Part shown: positions 1 through 9,304 of the stretch, piece by piece
Layout of the letters: each line of letters begins with the position of its first letter
How positions within the stretch are numbered: position 1 is the stretch's first letter
Source: Bacillota bacterium
GTDB taxonomy: Bacteria > Bacillota > UBA4882 > UBA10575
Reading direction: 5' to 3'
DNA: 64,000 nucleotides
Assembly (NCBI GenBank): GCA_012837715.1
Contig: DUQR01000033.1
Span: 111,679 to 175,678 of the forward strand
The notes under the pieces: generated by a model
What the model was told of the DNA's origin: nothing
Seen by the model: only the letters and a program-made list of their open reading frames with translations
The model's database searches: none
Made by a program: the position numbers and the translations under genes

Positions 1-74
1 GCAATGGAAACGATGGTCCGCAGTTTACTTCGGAATAAATTCTTAAAGGCAATCTTCGCGAGGTATCTCACCAC
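1..74 (-). CDS. ABC transporter permease, N-terminus only (cut by window edge)
   Basis: Only the first ~24 codons are inside the window. They read like the start of a second MacB/FtsX-type permease: the peptide KIAFKNLFRSKLRTIVSI closely parallels the N-terminus of the upstream permease (RLAFKNLARHRNRTVITSI). Several in-frame GTG codons lie at 69-77. The purine-rich AAGGGGG that serves as Shine-Dalgarno overlaps the stop codon of the upstream gene, so the two are probably translationally coupled, and GTG at 72-74 is the best-spaced start. Paired permeases of this kind usually work with an ATP-binding subunit, which would lie beyond the left edge. Confidence 0.7.
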   Translation of the reverse strand, partial: MVRYLAKIAFKNLFRSKLRTIVSI

Positions 75-83
75 CACACCCCC

Positions 84-1334
84 TTAACGATGATAAATCG
101 TCTTCACCGGGTCTTTGTTCGCCGCCCAGTAGGCCGGCAGGATGCTGGAGAGAGAAGAAACAATCACCACGAAAAGAAAGACCCAAGCAAAACCGGCGGG
201 ATTCCAGACCCCGTACAGTCTTCCCAGGATCGGTAGGCCAAAGGAGGCCAGGTCCATACTAACCAAACCGGCAAAGTCCACGCCGTATTTCACCATCGGC
301 CAGACGCCGCCAACCCCCATGAGGACGCCAAGGATCCCGCCGATCATCCCGATCCCGGTCGATTCCAGGACAAACGCATAAACTACCTCTTTATTCTGCA
401 AGCCCAGGGCCTTCATCATGCCGATCTCGCCCATCCGCTCCAGGGCGGCCAGGATTACCGTATTAATAACAGCAATCGCGCCAATCAAGAGAATGATGGC
501 GAAAATAAGTTGTTTCTCGATTTCGGCGGCGCCAATAAAGGTAACCGCCTCCATTTCATCCCACGGGTAAACCGCCAGGTTACCGGCGCTCCCCTGTAAT
601 TGTCCTCCCAGTTCACCAGCGAGCTTGGAAGCTAAATCCTTATTCTCCAGCCGGATAATGACTTTGCTTACTTCCCCGGGGGTGTTAAGCCCCTGCTCAA
701 CTATGTCCAGGGGGAGATAGACGATGTTTTGATTGACATTGGGGTTACTCGTATGAACTAGACCGGCAATCTCCGCGTCAATCGTGTTATAACTCCCGTC
801 CTTATCCTTGACCAGGAGGGTGATGTAATCACCCACGGCCAGGTCCATAAGGTCGGCAAGTCTTTTCCCCAGGACCGCCCGGTTTTCTCCTGGCGCAAAC
901 ATCGAACCCTCGACAAACCGGTCTTCCAGGGCAAAAACCCGGCCGAAAGCTTCCGGATCAATTCCCTTGCCAATCACCGGGAGTTCATCCACGCCGTTGC
1001 CCAGCCGGGCCTGGAAATTCAGTTCCGGCGCAGCAGCCAGAAACCCCTCGACCTCCTGGATTTCCCTCTCCAGTTCCTCATCAAGTGTGAAGAGATGCTC
1101 CAGGGGGAGTTCCTTTTCTTCCGTTTCTTTCTCCCAATACTCCCTTGTCATTACCTGCAGGTGCCCGGTTTCATAATCGATAATCGTGGCATAGGACATC
1201 TCAATCATCCCGCCGATCAAAGAATCGTAGAGGATATAAGAGAGGACAGCAAAGGCAATGATGATTGAGGTGATTACCGTCCGGTTCCGGTGCCGGGCCA
1301 AGTTCTTAAAGGCCAGCCTGGTTAAGAAGAGCAT
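84..1334 (-). CDS. MacB/FtsX-family ABC transporter permease
   Basis: A 416-residue inner-membrane permease of the MacB/LolE/FtsX type. There is one N-terminal membrane segment (residues ~19-42), a long extracytoplasmic MacB_PCD-like domain (~45-270) and a C-terminal FtsX domain with about three membrane segments. The family motif ERMGEIGMMKALG sits after the second membrane segment (~residues 300-312). Such proteins move lipoproteins, peptides or small toxic molecules outward using an ATPase partner; the substrate cannot be told here. It follows the tetR gene at ~150 bp and is followed by a second permease. The ATG start has AGGAGGG-like purines just upstream. A repressor plus efflux-type permeases suggests an inducible export system. 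Confidence 0.88.
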   Translation of the reverse strand: MLFLTRLAFKNLARHRNRTVITSIIIAFAVLSYILYDSLIGGMIEMSYATIIDYETGHLQVMTREYWEKETEEKELPLEHLFTLDEELEREIQEVEGFLAAAPELNFQARLGNGVDELPVIGKGIDPEAFGRVFALEDRFVEGSMFAPGENRAVLGKRLADLMDLAVGDYITLLVKDKDGSYNTIDAEIAGLVHTSNPNVNQNIVYLPLDIVEQGLNTPGEVSKVIIRLENKDLASKLAGELGGQLQGSAGNLAVYPWDEMEAVTFIGAAEIEKQLIFAIILLIGAIAVINTVILAALERMGEIGMMKALGLQNKEVVYAFVLESTGIGMIGGILGVLMGVGGVWPMVKYGVDFAGLVSMDLASFGLPILGRLYGVWNPAGFAWVFLFVVIVSSLSSILPAYWAANKDPVKTIYHR

Positions 1335-1483
1335 CCTGTTCCCTCCTTTGTGCTTTTGCGTTCAACGTCCTGTATCTTGACGCACCATTTAACGATACTG
1401 TGCTCCCGGTTACCGCCCGGCAAGACTTTCTTCTTTTAAAACAAGCGCAACCGTCGAGCGACGGGTACCGGGCGACGAGCCAG

Positions 1484-2095
1484 TCACTTCTTTTTCAACC
1501 CATTCTCGACGATATAAAGCATCTGGTCGATAATGGCCATGTCATCCTGATCCACTTTCCCGTCGGCGTAGACGAAATCGCTTAAAGAAAAGGTCATGCC
1601 GGCGATCATGTGCGCGGCCAGTCGCGGATCAATGGCCGGGTCGATTTCCCCTTGCGCTTTGGCCTCTTCAAGCATTTGCCGGAAAAAATCAATGCCTTTA
1701 TCGACATGTTCGCCAAAGATTTCCCGGTATAATGCTTTATCTTTCATGAGCATTAAACCGATGGGCAACAGGCGGGGGTTTTCTTTGGCAAAACGGATCC
1801 CGCTGCTAAAAGCCTCCCGGAGCAGCTGGAAAAAGGGATATTTCCCTTTGTTCTCCATCGTATCCCGGTTGATGTAGGAGATTTTCTTCTGGACCACCGC
1901 TTCCATTAAGTATTTAAAGAGATCCATCTTATCCTCAAAATACTGGTAAAAACTGCCGACGGCAATCTCCGCCTGCTCCGCGATGGCCGTCACCCGCGCT
2001 TGGTGAAACGAGTGGGTGGCAAACTCGTCAATCGCCGCATCGATGATTCTTTCCTGTTTCTCTTTGGGTAAGTTTAAAAATGTATCCTTCGGCAC
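1484..2095 (-). CDS. TetR/AcrR-family transcriptional regulator
   Basis: A repressor of about 203 residues with the TetR N-terminal HTH (pattern RIIDAAIDEFATHSFHQARV then AEIAVGSFYQYFEDKMDLF) and a divergent ligand-binding C-terminal domain. I start it at GTG 2093-2095 because an AAGGGGGG Shine-Dalgarno lies 6 nt upstream. A TTG eight codons further upstream lacks such a site. It leads a minus-strand unit with the two permeases, so it probably represses its own operon through the palindrome just upstream. The ligand is unknown. Confidence 0.88.
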   Translation of the reverse strand: MPKDTFLNLPKEKQERIIDAAIDEFATHSFHQARVTAIAEQAEIAVGSFYQYFEDKMDLFKYLMEAVVQKKISYINRDTMENKGKYPFFQLLREAFSSGIRFAKENPRLLPIGLMLMKDKALYREIFGEHVDKGIDFFRQMLEEAKAQGEIDPAIDPRLAAHMIAGMTFSLSDFVYADGKVDQDDMAIIDQMLYIVENGLKKK

Positions 2096-2199
2096 CGGAT
2101 TCCCCCCTTTCGCCGGCAATCCATAACGCCGATGACCACCGGCAAATTGTTGTTTCTACTGGTTACCAGCCACAATTTTGTTAAATAGGCGAATATGAA

Positions 2200-2255
2200 T
2201 TCATGTTCACATGAAGCTACATTCATATTGTAAATTATTACAAGCAAATTGTCAA
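2200..2255 (-). promoter_or_regulatory. tetR promoter with overlapping palindromic operator
   Basis: On the minus strand the -35 is TTGACA (2250-2255), the spacer is 17 nt and the -10 is TACAAT (2227-2232), a near-consensus sigma-A promoter. Immediately downstream, at the expected transcription start, lies the palindrome TTCATGTGAACATGAA (2200-2215; 7-bp arms, 2-nt centre). It is flanked by an outer AATATGAAT/ATTCATATT pair. Position and symmetry suit autorepression by the TetR protein. The leader to the GTG start is ~120 nt. Confidence 0.72.
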
Positions 2256-2411
2256 GCAAAGCTAAAATATATCCCTGTGGCGGTACCCATGGGAACATTT
2301 ATGCTCGGCAATCCGGTTCATTATTATCTTTCCATATCCATCGACAAACAGCAACAAAAGGGGCGGACTATGGACTTTCGCCGATTGGATTGCGCCCATA
2401 CGGGACGTACT

Positions 2412-2458
2412 AAAAAAGAACGCCCGGCCTTGATTAAGGCGGGCGTTCCGCTTTTTTT
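2412..2458 (-). terminator. intrinsic terminator, probably bidirectional
   Basis: A GC-rich 13-bp stem (2418-2448, one bulge, GATT loop) is flanked by A6 on the left and T7 on the right, so it can terminate in either direction. It directly follows the stop codon of the minus-strand SLOG gene. Confidence 0.85.
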
Positions 2459-2463
2459 CTTCC

Positions 2464-2982
2464 TTAAACCAGGGTATCTTCTTCCTGCTCCTGATCGAGA
2501 TGGCACAATCTTTTAATAGTCGTAATCACTTCCTCGGGTTTGTTGACCGAAACCATAATTCCTGCTTTCTGATACTCCACAAAGAGATCCCCCAGGGGGA
2601 AATTGAGCAAAATAACGTTTTTTCCGTTTTTTAGGGCGAGGGCGATCTCGGAGATCGTCCCGGAACGTCCCGGTAAAGCTACGACAATATCACTGCTGAG
2701 AATGTTGATGAAATTCCGCCCATCACCCATCCCGGTTAAAATTGGGATGTCAATGTAGGGAGAAGCAAACTCCGTATTACGATCGGGAAGAATCCCCACC
2801 GTTAAACCGTTGCGTTCTTTCGCGCCCCGGGCGGAAGCATCCATCACGCCTACCCCCCAGCCGCCGTTTAACAAGACCCAGCCCTGGTCGGCAATAAGAC
2901 CGCCTAGCTTATAAGCCATTTCACAGACTTCCGGAGAAGCTCCTTCTCCGCCTCCCATTACACCAACGATCAGTTTCTTCAT
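2464..2982 (-). CDS. SLOG/LOG-like (TIGR00725-type) nucleotide-binding protein
   Basis: A 172-residue Rossmann-like protein of the SLOG superfamily that includes the LOG phosphoribohydrolases and molybdenum-cofactor carrier-like proteins. Visible signatures are the N-terminal GVMGGGEG, the NGGWGVGVMDASARGA segment and the LPGRSGTISEIALAL loop, which is the family's PGGxGTxxE motif in altered form. The altered motif suggests nucleotide-derivative binding rather than a confirmed LOG hydrolase. ATG start with GGAGG 9 nt upstream; it appears to be a single-gene unit with its own terminator. Confidence 0.75.
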   Translation of the reverse strand: MKKLIVGVMGGGEGASPEVCEMAYKLGGLIADQGWVLLNGGWGVGVMDASARGAKERNGLTVGILPDRNTEFASPYIDIPILTGMGDGRNFINILSSDIVVALPGRSGTISEIALALKNGKNVILLNFPLGDLFVEYQKAGIMVSVNKPEEVITTIKRLCHLDQEQEEDTLV

Positions 2983-3064
2983 CGTTTAAACCTCCACGTA
3001 AGATACACCCTTGTTGTTATTATTAACCAATCTATTATCGATTCCCTTTCTATGATTATTAAAA

Positions 3065-4051
3065 CTAGATTAAACTAACAATATAAAGGTTGTTCGGATG
3101 ACCAACCACGATCACCTCATTATGGCCATCACCGTTAAGATCGCCGGTGGTAACCCCCACCAGTCCATTGGGGAAAGAAAAATGCTCAGTGACGGGGCTT
3201 AATTTGCCTTCCTCCAGAACAAAGCGGTTTAACCGTCCCCAACCGTCGGCCGTATAGAGCAAGGGACTCCCCTCCGCGCCAGGCGCAACCGTCATCCCAA
3301 AGGGTAAGGTAGAAAGGAGTTTTTCGGTCTGAATACGAGAAACCAGTTCTTGGCGATCCGGATCCCAACGTAAAAGGGTAAACACCCCAGGCCGGGTGCT
3401 TAAACCAGCCTCGGTCACCACTTCGGCTAAACCATCCCCGTCTAAATCGCCGGCTGTTAGGCACCGGATGTTACCTAAATAAGGGCTACTCCCCATTTTC
3501 TCCAGACCTTCCCCAGTCAAGCGGTAAACCTCCACCACTTTATCATCATAAGAGGGCATCCGTTGGCCAATCCGGACAATAATCAGTTCATCCCGGCCGT
3601 CACCGTCAAGATCAGCCGCTGATAATTCATGGGGAAAAAGGGTATGCTTAAATTGGGAAGAAAGGATAATGTTCTCATTTTCGTGTCTATAGAGGTAAAG
3701 GTGGTCCTGAGAGAGGATGATCAGCATCGGTTCCCCGGTGGAAAAGGGACGGCCGGTCGTCATCATCACCGGTCCTTCCGCGAGGAGATTGGGGCTTTCC
3801 CACCAACTAGTAAGCTTGGCCTTTTCCCAAGAGAGCAGTTGCACAGAGAGGCGACCGTCGGTATAATCGCGCCCCAAAACGGCGCACTGGGCTGTTCCGG
3901 CGCCTGATAAGTTGATGGTCTCTACTTTAAACCAAGCCTCGTACAGATAATCATTGGCGGTAAAGAGATAAGAAGGAGGGGCGGACCAAACGAAGGGAAT
4001 CATGGTGAAAAACAACAAAATCGTGATGGCAAATTTGAACAGATACCGCAT
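3065..4051 (-). CDS. exported FG-GAP/VCBS-type repeat protein
   Basis: A 328-residue protein with a clear signal peptide (hydrophobic residues 5-20, cleavage near VWSA-PP). At least three FG-GAP-type calcium-loop motifs, DLDGDGRDELIIV, DLDGDGLAEVV and DLNGDGHNEVIVV, point to a beta-propeller outside the cytoplasmic membrane. The function is not evident; such propellers usually bind proteins or polysaccharides. The start ATG has AGGAGG 6 nt upstream. It is divergently transcribed from the DUF4912-GH57 unit. Confidence 0.8.
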   Translation of the reverse strand: MRYLFKFAITILLFFTMIPFVWSAPPSYLFTANDYLYEAWFKVETINLSGAGTAQCAVLGRDYTDGRLSVQLLSWEKAKLTSWWESPNLLAEGPVMMTTGRPFSTGEPMLIILSQDHLYLYRHENENIILSSQFKHTLFPHELSAADLDGDGRDELIIVRIGQRMPSYDDKVVEVYRLTGEGLEKMGSSPYLGNIRCLTAGDLDGDGLAEVVTEAGLSTRPGVFTLLRWDPDRQELVSRIQTEKLLSTLPFGMTVAPGAEGSPLLYTADGWGRLNRFVLEEGKLSPVTEHFSFPNGLVGVTTGDLNGDGHNEVIVVGHPNNLYIVSLI

Positions 4052-4221
4052 CTCGTTCCTCCTGTCCGATTGTCATCATCTAATTCTTGATTACCATGCA
4101 TTTTCCTGCCAAATAATTTATCTTTATATAAGATTTGCATATTCCATAAACCGTTGAGTCATATTATTAGAAGTAATTTTTGAAGAGCGATGGTTTAGTA
4201 TTCTACAGAAGGGGGATTGGC

Positions 4222-5256
4222 ATGACCTTAGAAGAACTGGCAAAGAAGACCAAAAATGAGCTCCTTTCTTTAGCCAGAGAATTAAAGATCAAAAACCGGT
4301 CGAAAATGACAAAAGAACAATTAATTGAAAGTTTAAACACGGTTCAAACCAAAGTTAAGGCCAAAAATGAAACTTCTATCCAGGCTGAAGTCGAAGCCAA
4401 GAAGATCACCTTAAAACAACCACCTGAACCCATTTATTCCGTCGGCCTGTCCACACAGGAAACCTACAGGACAGAACCGTTAGAGGAAGTAAGGTTTCCC
4501 CTTCCTTCTTCTTATAATGAAACCAAGATCGCCTTACTGATCCGTGACCCATACTGGCTCTACGCTTATTGGGATCTAAGCCGGGAGACAAAAGAACAGA
4601 TGAAAAAGGACTACGGCGCTTGGGAACGGGCGCCCCTCACTCTTCGCGTCTGGGTAGAGCAGGAAACCGGCGGCAGTGAACCGGTATTTTTTGATGCTTC
4701 TGTTCATTCTTCTACTAATAATTGGTATCTTAATGTTCACCCAAACCGACGTTATACTGCTGAGCTAGGCTATTTTTCCCCGATGGGCAAGTTTATTTGT
4801 TTAGCCCGGTCCAATACGGTGACCACCCCCCGGGCTACGGTGTCAGAGGTGATTGACGAAGAGTGGATGATCATTGAGGAGGATTTCCGCCGTTTGTACC
4901 GGCTGGCCGGTGACCCCCAGTCGGGTTCGGTGGAACTGGCCGAGTCCCTGTTGAAACGGCTCGAACAGGAAATGGGGTCGGGCGCGGTCAGTAGCATCAG
5001 CAGCCCCTTCGGGCAACCGCCGGCGGAACGCCGTTTTTGGTTGGTCCTGAATACCGAATTAATCGTCTACGGCGCCACCGAACCCGATGCTAAATTATGC
5101 TTAGATGGTCAACCGGTTGCCTTACGGGCGGATGGTTCCTTCACCGTTCGTCTGGCCTTACCGGACGGGGTGAGAAGAATCCCGGTCACAGCCCGTTCCC
5201 GCGACGGAAAGGATGAGATCACCATAACTCCGGTCGTGACCAAAGAAACTTATTAA
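4222..5256 (+). CDS. DUF4912 protein with N-terminal Rho/SAP-like helical domain
   Basis: A 344-residue protein. Residues 1-35 form a small LEELAKKTKNELLSLARELK-type helical domain like the Rho N-terminal/SAP fold. A linker follows, then a DUF4912 domain with the hallmark RDPYWLYAYWDLS near residue 105. The C-terminal ~70 residues form a second beta-rich part rich in VYG and LCLDGQ turns. I choose ATG 4222 because AGAAGGGGG precedes it at good spacing; an upstream ATG lacks this. It lies 39 nt before a GH57 enzyme, a recurring neighbourhood for DUF4912. A role in alpha-glucan or envelope-saccharide metabolism is an inference from context. Confidence 0.78.
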   Translation: MTLEELAKKTKNELLSLARELKIKNRSKMTKEQLIESLNTVQTKVKAKNETSIQAEVEAKKITLKQPPEPIYSVGLSTQETYRTEPLEEVRFPLPSSYNETKIALLIRDPYWLYAYWDLSRETKEQMKKDYGAWERAPLTLRVWVEQETGGSEPVFFDASVHSSTNNWYLNVHPNRRYTAELGYFSPMGKFICLARSNTVTTPRATVSEVIDEEWMIIEEDFRRLYRLAGDPQSGSVELAESLLKRLEQEMGSGAVSSISSPFGQPPAERRFWLVLNTELIVYGATEPDAKLCLDGQPVALRADGSFTVRLALPDGVRRIPVTARSRDGKDEITITPVVTKETY

Positions 5257-5295
5257 GGCCATCCTCCAAGCAAGCAACAGAGGAGGTTGTTTTCA

Positions 5296-6921
5296 TTGGA
5301 AAAAGGCTATCTCTGCCTGGTTCTCCATGCTCATTTACCCTATATCCGCCATCCCGAATATGAGCATTTCTTGGAAGAAAAATGGTTGTTCGAAGCAATC
5401 ACCGAAACCTACATTCCCTTGCTCAGAGTCTTTGAGAAACTAGCGGACGACGGGATAAAATTCCGTCTGACCATGAGCTTGACCCCGCCTTTGCTGTCCA
5501 TGTTCAATGACGGACTGCTTCAAGACCGATATCTCCGGCATATTGAAAAGCTGATTGAGCTAGCCGAAAAAGAAATCGAACGCACCCGCTGGCAACCGGA
5601 GTTCAACCGGATGGCCAATTACTACCGGGATCAATTTTCCTTCGCCCGTTGGTACTTTGCGGAGAAATGCGGTAAAAATCTGATCACACCTTTCCGCCGT
5701 CTTCAAGACGAAGGATATTTGGAGTTGATCACCTGTGGCGCCACCCATGGTTACCTCCCCCTCATGCTCCAGCGGGAAGCCGTCCGCGCCCAGATTCATT
5801 ATGCCGTCGAGTATCATACCCGTTGTTGCGGACAACCGCCCCGGGGCATCTGGTTGCCGGAATGCGGTTATCAGCCGGGAGATGATCAGATCCTCCGGGA
5901 GTACGGACTGCGCTACTTTTTTACCGATGCCCACGGGATCCTGCATGCTTCCCCCCGCCCCAAATACGGGAATTTTGCCCCCGTCTATTGCCCATCGGGA
6001 GTAGCCGCTTTCGGCCGGGATCTGGAATCGTCGAAACAGGTCTGGAGCGCTAATGAAGGTTATCCCGGAGATTATGACTATCGGGAATTTTACCGGGATA
6101 TCGGTTATGATCTGGAATTTGATTATATCCGGCCTTATATTGACCCTAGTGGACTCCGGATTAACACCGGGATCAAGTATTACCGGATTACCGGCCGGAC
6201 TCATGACAAACAACCCTATAACCCGGACTGGGCCCGGGAGAAGGCCGCCAATCATGCGGGAAACTTCATGTTCAACCGGGAAAAACAGATTGAATACTTA
6301 GCTTCCTTTTTGGATCGGAAACCGGTCATTGTCTCCCCCTATGATGCCGAACTCTTCGGCCACTGGTGGTTTGAAGGCCCCCAATGGCTTGATTTCTTAA
6401 TCCGGAAGCTCTATTACGATCAGCAAACCATCAAGTTGGTCACACCTAGCGATTATCTGACCATGTATCCACGGAACCAAGTCAGCACTCCTTCCCTCTC
6501 CAGTTGGGGTTATAAAGGTTATAACGAGGTTTGGCTGGAAGGGAGCAACGATTGGATCTACCGGCACCTCCACTATGCCGCCCAGCGCATGGTCGAACTG
6601 GCCGACACTTATCCGGAGGCGACCGGGATTTTCCGAAGAGCGTTAAACCAGGCCGCCCGGGAATTACTCCTGGCGCAGAGTAGTGATTGGGCTTTCATTA
6701 TGAAGACCGGTACCGTTGTTCCTTATGCAGTGCGACGGACCCAAAGCCACATCGGACGCTTTCTCGGCCTGTACGCGCAGATCAAGGAGAACCGGATCAA
6801 TCAAAACTGGCTCCAAGAGTTGGAAGCGAAAGATAATATCTTTCCCGACCTGGATTATCGGATCTATTCCTCTGCGGACCGGATCAAACGAAAAGTGGAA
6901 AACCTGGCTTTCGCCTTGTAG
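5296..6921 (+). CDS. GH57 1,4-alpha-glucan branching enzyme-like protein
   Basis: A 541-residue glycoside hydrolase family 57 protein. The opening LVLHAHLPYIRHPEYEHFLE, the IWLPECGYQPG motif holding the family nucleophile (Glu ~189) and SPYDAELFGHWWFEGP with the general acid Asp (~350) match GH57 branching enzymes of the TT1467/TK1436 type in position and length. The expected reaction is formation of alpha-1,6 branches in glycogen, though some relatives are amylases or glucanotransferases. The start is taken as TTG 5296, 9 nt after AGGAGG; a TTG at 5287 abuts the ribosome site. It is probably cotranscribed with the DUF4912 gene upstream and the small ORF downstream. Confidence 0.86.
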   Translation: MEKGYLCLVLHAHLPYIRHPEYEHFLEEKWLFEAITETYIPLLRVFEKLADDGIKFRLTMSLTPPLLSMFNDGLLQDRYLRHIEKLIELAEKEIERTRWQPEFNRMANYYRDQFSFARWYFAEKCGKNLITPFRRLQDEGYLELITCGATHGYLPLMLQREAVRAQIHYAVEYHTRCCGQPPRGIWLPECGYQPGDDQILREYGLRYFFTDAHGILHASPRPKYGNFAPVYCPSGVAAFGRDLESSKQVWSANEGYPGDYDYREFYRDIGYDLEFDYIRPYIDPSGLRINTGIKYYRITGRTHDKQPYNPDWAREKAANHAGNFMFNREKQIEYLASFLDRKPVIVSPYDAELFGHWWFEGPQWLDFLIRKLYYDQQTIKLVTPSDYLTMYPRNQVSTPSLSSWGYKGYNEVWLEGSNDWIYRHLHYAAQRMVELADTYPEATGIFRRALNQAARELLLAQSSDWAFIMKTGTVVPYAVRRTQSHIGRFLGLYAQIKENRINQNWLQELEAKDNIFPDLDYRIYSSADRIKRKVENLAFAL

Positions 6922-6931
6922 GAGAAGGAAT

Positions 6932-7111
6932 ATGATTAAGGATTTCCTGAAGCGCCTGGCGACCATTAATCGCCTCCTCTGGGGGAAAAAGGCTTTAAAT
7001 TATCACCGTTTATCCCGGATCAATCTGCAAAATACGCCCGAACGCGCGCGCAAAAAGCCCGCCGCCAATAGGGCGTTTTCTTTAGGGCAACGTAACAGTC
7101 GCCAAAAGTGA
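6932..7111 (+). CDS. small basic protein, unknown
   Basis: A 59-codon ORF with an ATG 10 nt after the GH57 stop and a GGAGAAGG ribosome site overlapping that stop, so translational coupling is likely. The product is strongly basic (many Arg/Lys, e.g. TPERARKKPAANRAF) with an amphipathic N-terminal helix and no membrane segment. I do not recognise a family. It could be a real small gene or a fortuitous ORF; spacing and ribosome site favour real. Confidence 0.5.
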   Translation: MIKDFLKRLATINRLLWGKKALNYHRLSRINLQNTPERARKKPAANRAFSLGQRNSRQK

Positions 7112-7135
7112 AGAATTAGGCATTTCCAAATTTAG

Positions 7136-9304
7136 GTGGGAATAAAAATAGAGATGGATCGGATCAGAAAACCAGCGATAGGAAAAGAGGGTTGGGCTAT
7201 CTTGAAGCTGAACTGGCGTCGCCTCGTCCAGAGAGCCTTCCTTGTGGCAGCCGGCTCCCTATTATTTATTCTCTGTTTACCGATTGCCCCTCCCGAACAG
7301 CCCGTGACCACCCGCATCTTAAGCGCCGACGGGGAAGTGGTGGGTCTTTTATATCGGGAAAACCGGGAACTGGCGACTCTGGCCGAAGTCCCGCTCTTTT
7401 TACAACAGGCGGTTCTGGCCGTAGAAGACCACCGTTTCTACCAACATAACGGCTTCAGCCCGGTCAGTTTTGGCCGTGCCGTCTACCATAATCTTTTTGT
7501 CCGTGAAGGATTGCAGGGCTTCAGCACGATCACCCAACAAGTAGCCAAAAATGGTTACTTATCAGCGGAAAAAACAATCATCCGCAAATTGAAAGAACTG
7601 TTTCTGGCTTTAAGACTGGAACTCCACTACACAAAAGGCCAGATTCTGGAGTTATATTTGAACCAAATCTACTTTGGGCATGGTGCTTTTGGTATTAAAA
7701 CCGCCGCCCTTACCTATTTTGGAAGACCCCTCTCCGCATTGAACCGTCGGGAAATGGCCTTACTTGCTGGCATTCCCAATGGACCAGCCCTCTATTCCCC
7801 GTATTTGAACCGGGAAGGCGCCGACCACCGCACGAAAACCGTCCTGGAACGGATGGAAAAGGTTGGTTATATCTCCCTGGCCGAAAAAGAAGAGATTTTA
7901 GCCGAACCGATCCGCCTCCCCGGTCTGCAGAAAACTCCCCGCCAAGCCCTCTATTTTCTCGACTTTGCTCTGGAAGAGGCCAGTAGTATTTTAAAGCTCT
8001 CCAAAGAGCAGATCCAAAACCTGGGGCTGACCATTGAAACCACCCTTGTCCTCCCGGTCCAGAAAGCGGCAGAGGAAGCTCTACAAAACGGGCTGGCCCC
8101 CCTCCAGAAGGATCTGCAGCCCCAGGGCGCGTTGATTGCTGCCGATCCGGCGACCGGGGAGATCAAAGCCTTCGTGGGCGGGACCGATTATTATCAGACC
8201 CCTTTCAACCGGGGGCTCAATGCCTTTCGTCAACCCGGCTCCGCCTTTAAACCCTTTGTCTATCTAGCCGCCTTGGAAGCCGGCTATACCTTAGCCTCAA
8301 CCCTTCCCTGCCAGGCGGTTTCCTTTCCGACCGACACCGGGGTCTATCAGCCCCGGGATTATGGAAACCAACCATATCACGGTCGGGAACTAACCTTACG
8401 CGAAGCTTTATCCTGCTCCTGTAATATCGTGGCGGTCACCCTCCATCAACGGTTAGGACTTAACCCGACGATTCATACTGCCCGCCGGCTGGGAATCTCT
8501 TCGCCATTAGCCCCCAACCTCTCGCTGGCCTTAGGCACGTCGGAAGTGACCCCTTTTGAACTGCTCCAGGCTTACCTCCCAATTGCCAATGGCGGACAGG
8601 CCGCCTCCCTCCATGCCGTCCGGCGCATTTTTAATGCGGAAGGCAAGTTGATTTGGGAACGGAAACCCCGTCCCCGGCAGGTCCTCGATCCCCGAATCGC
8701 TTTTTTGCTCACTTCCGTCCTCCAGGACACGCTGGGACCGGGGGGAACGGCCGCTGGCCTCCGGGCTACACTCCAAAGGCCGGCGGCAGGCAAGACCGGG
8801 ACCTCCCAAGAGAACCGTGATGCCTGGTTCGTAGGGTTCACTCCTGAATTGGCCGCCGTTGTGTATATCGGTGACGACCATAACAAACCGCTGCCGGCAG
8901 GGGGAGGAACCTTGGCCGCGCCTTTATGGGCCGGATTTATGAAGAAAGCCCTCGCCGATGTCCCGATCAGCTCTTTCCCAACCCCCGAAGGAGTAGTTAT
9001 TCGTCGTATCTGCCGGGAAACCGGGCTCCTGGCGGCGCCTGACTGCCCCAGTTCTAACGAATATTTCCTTTTCGGCCATGAACCGACGGTTTTTTGCGCC
9101 CGTCACCGGAAGATTACTTTGCAAGTCTGTCAAAAGACTGGACTCTTACCCAACGCTTACTGCCGAAAGGTGGTGGAAAAGACCTTTGTCTGGGGTAACC
9201 ACCCCACCGCCACCTGCGAAGTCTGTCATCCCCCTACTAACCTTTGGGAATTGATCTTCGGCGAACCCTTTCCTCTGATCAAAGCCGAACCCCCATCCGA
9301 ATAA
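7136..9304 (+). CDS. class A penicillin-binding protein (GT51 transglycosylase / transpeptidase)
   Basis: A ~720-residue bifunctional peptidoglycan synthase. It has one membrane anchor (residues ~33-50), then a GT51 glycosyltransferase domain with EDHRFYQHNGF, STITQQVAKN and ELYLNQIYFGHGAFGIKTAA. The penicillin-binding domain carries SAFK (~residue 367), SCN and KTGTS (~553). The tail holds paired-cysteine repeats (ICRETGLLAAPDC, VCQKTGLLPNAYC, CEVC), as seen in some Bacillota PBPs. The start is uncertain: GTG 7136, ATG 7154 or TTG 7202 (the last behind AAGAGGG). It builds glycan strands and cross-links outside the cytoplasmic membrane. Confidence 0.9.
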   Translation: MGIKIEMDRIRKPAIGKEGWAILKLNWRRLVQRAFLVAAGSLLFILCLPIAPPEQPVTTRILSADGEVVGLLYRENRELATLAEVPLFLQQAVLAVEDHRFYQHNGFSPVSFGRAVYHNLFVREGLQGFSTITQQVAKNGYLSAEKTIIRKLKELFLALRLELHYTKGQILELYLNQIYFGHGAFGIKTAALTYFGRPLSALNRREMALLAGIPNGPALYSPYLNREGADHRTKTVLERMEKVGYISLAEKEEILAEPIRLPGLQKTPRQALYFLDFALEEASSILKLSKEQIQNLGLTIETTLVLPVQKAAEEALQNGLAPLQKDLQPQGALIAADPATGEIKAFVGGTDYYQTPFNRGLNAFRQPGSAFKPFVYLAALEAGYTLASTLPCQAVSFPTDTGVYQPRDYGNQPYHGRELTLREALSCSCNIVAVTLHQRLGLNPTIHTARRLGISSPLAPNLSLALGTSEVTPFELLQAYLPIANGGQAASLHAVRRIFNAEGKLIWERKPRPRQVLDPRIAFLLTSVLQDTLGPGGTAAGLRATLQRPAAGKTGTSQENRDAWFVGFTPELAAVVYIGDDHNKPLPAGGGTLAAPLWAGFMKKALADVPISSFPTPEGVVIRRICRETGLLAAPDCPSSNEYFLFGHEPTVFCARHRKITLQVCQKTGLLPNAYCRKVVEKTFVWGNHPTATCEVCHPPTNLWELIFGEPFPLIKAEPPSE

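Noticed and set aside
2211..2516. Plus-strand ORF through the tetR promoter region
   Set aside because: It crosses the tetR promoter, the bidirectional terminator and the end of the SLOG gene; not credible as a gene.
4098..4117. Possible sigma-54 promoter (TGGCAG..TGCA) upstream of the FG-GAP gene
   Set aside because: GG to GC spacing is 9 instead of 10 and the -24 element is imperfect; the matching motif at 9396 lacks a GC element altogether.
5560..6255. 231-codon minus-strand ORF opposite the GH57 gene
   Set aside because: The GH57 catalytic motifs are on the plus strand; the antisense frame has no domain or start context.
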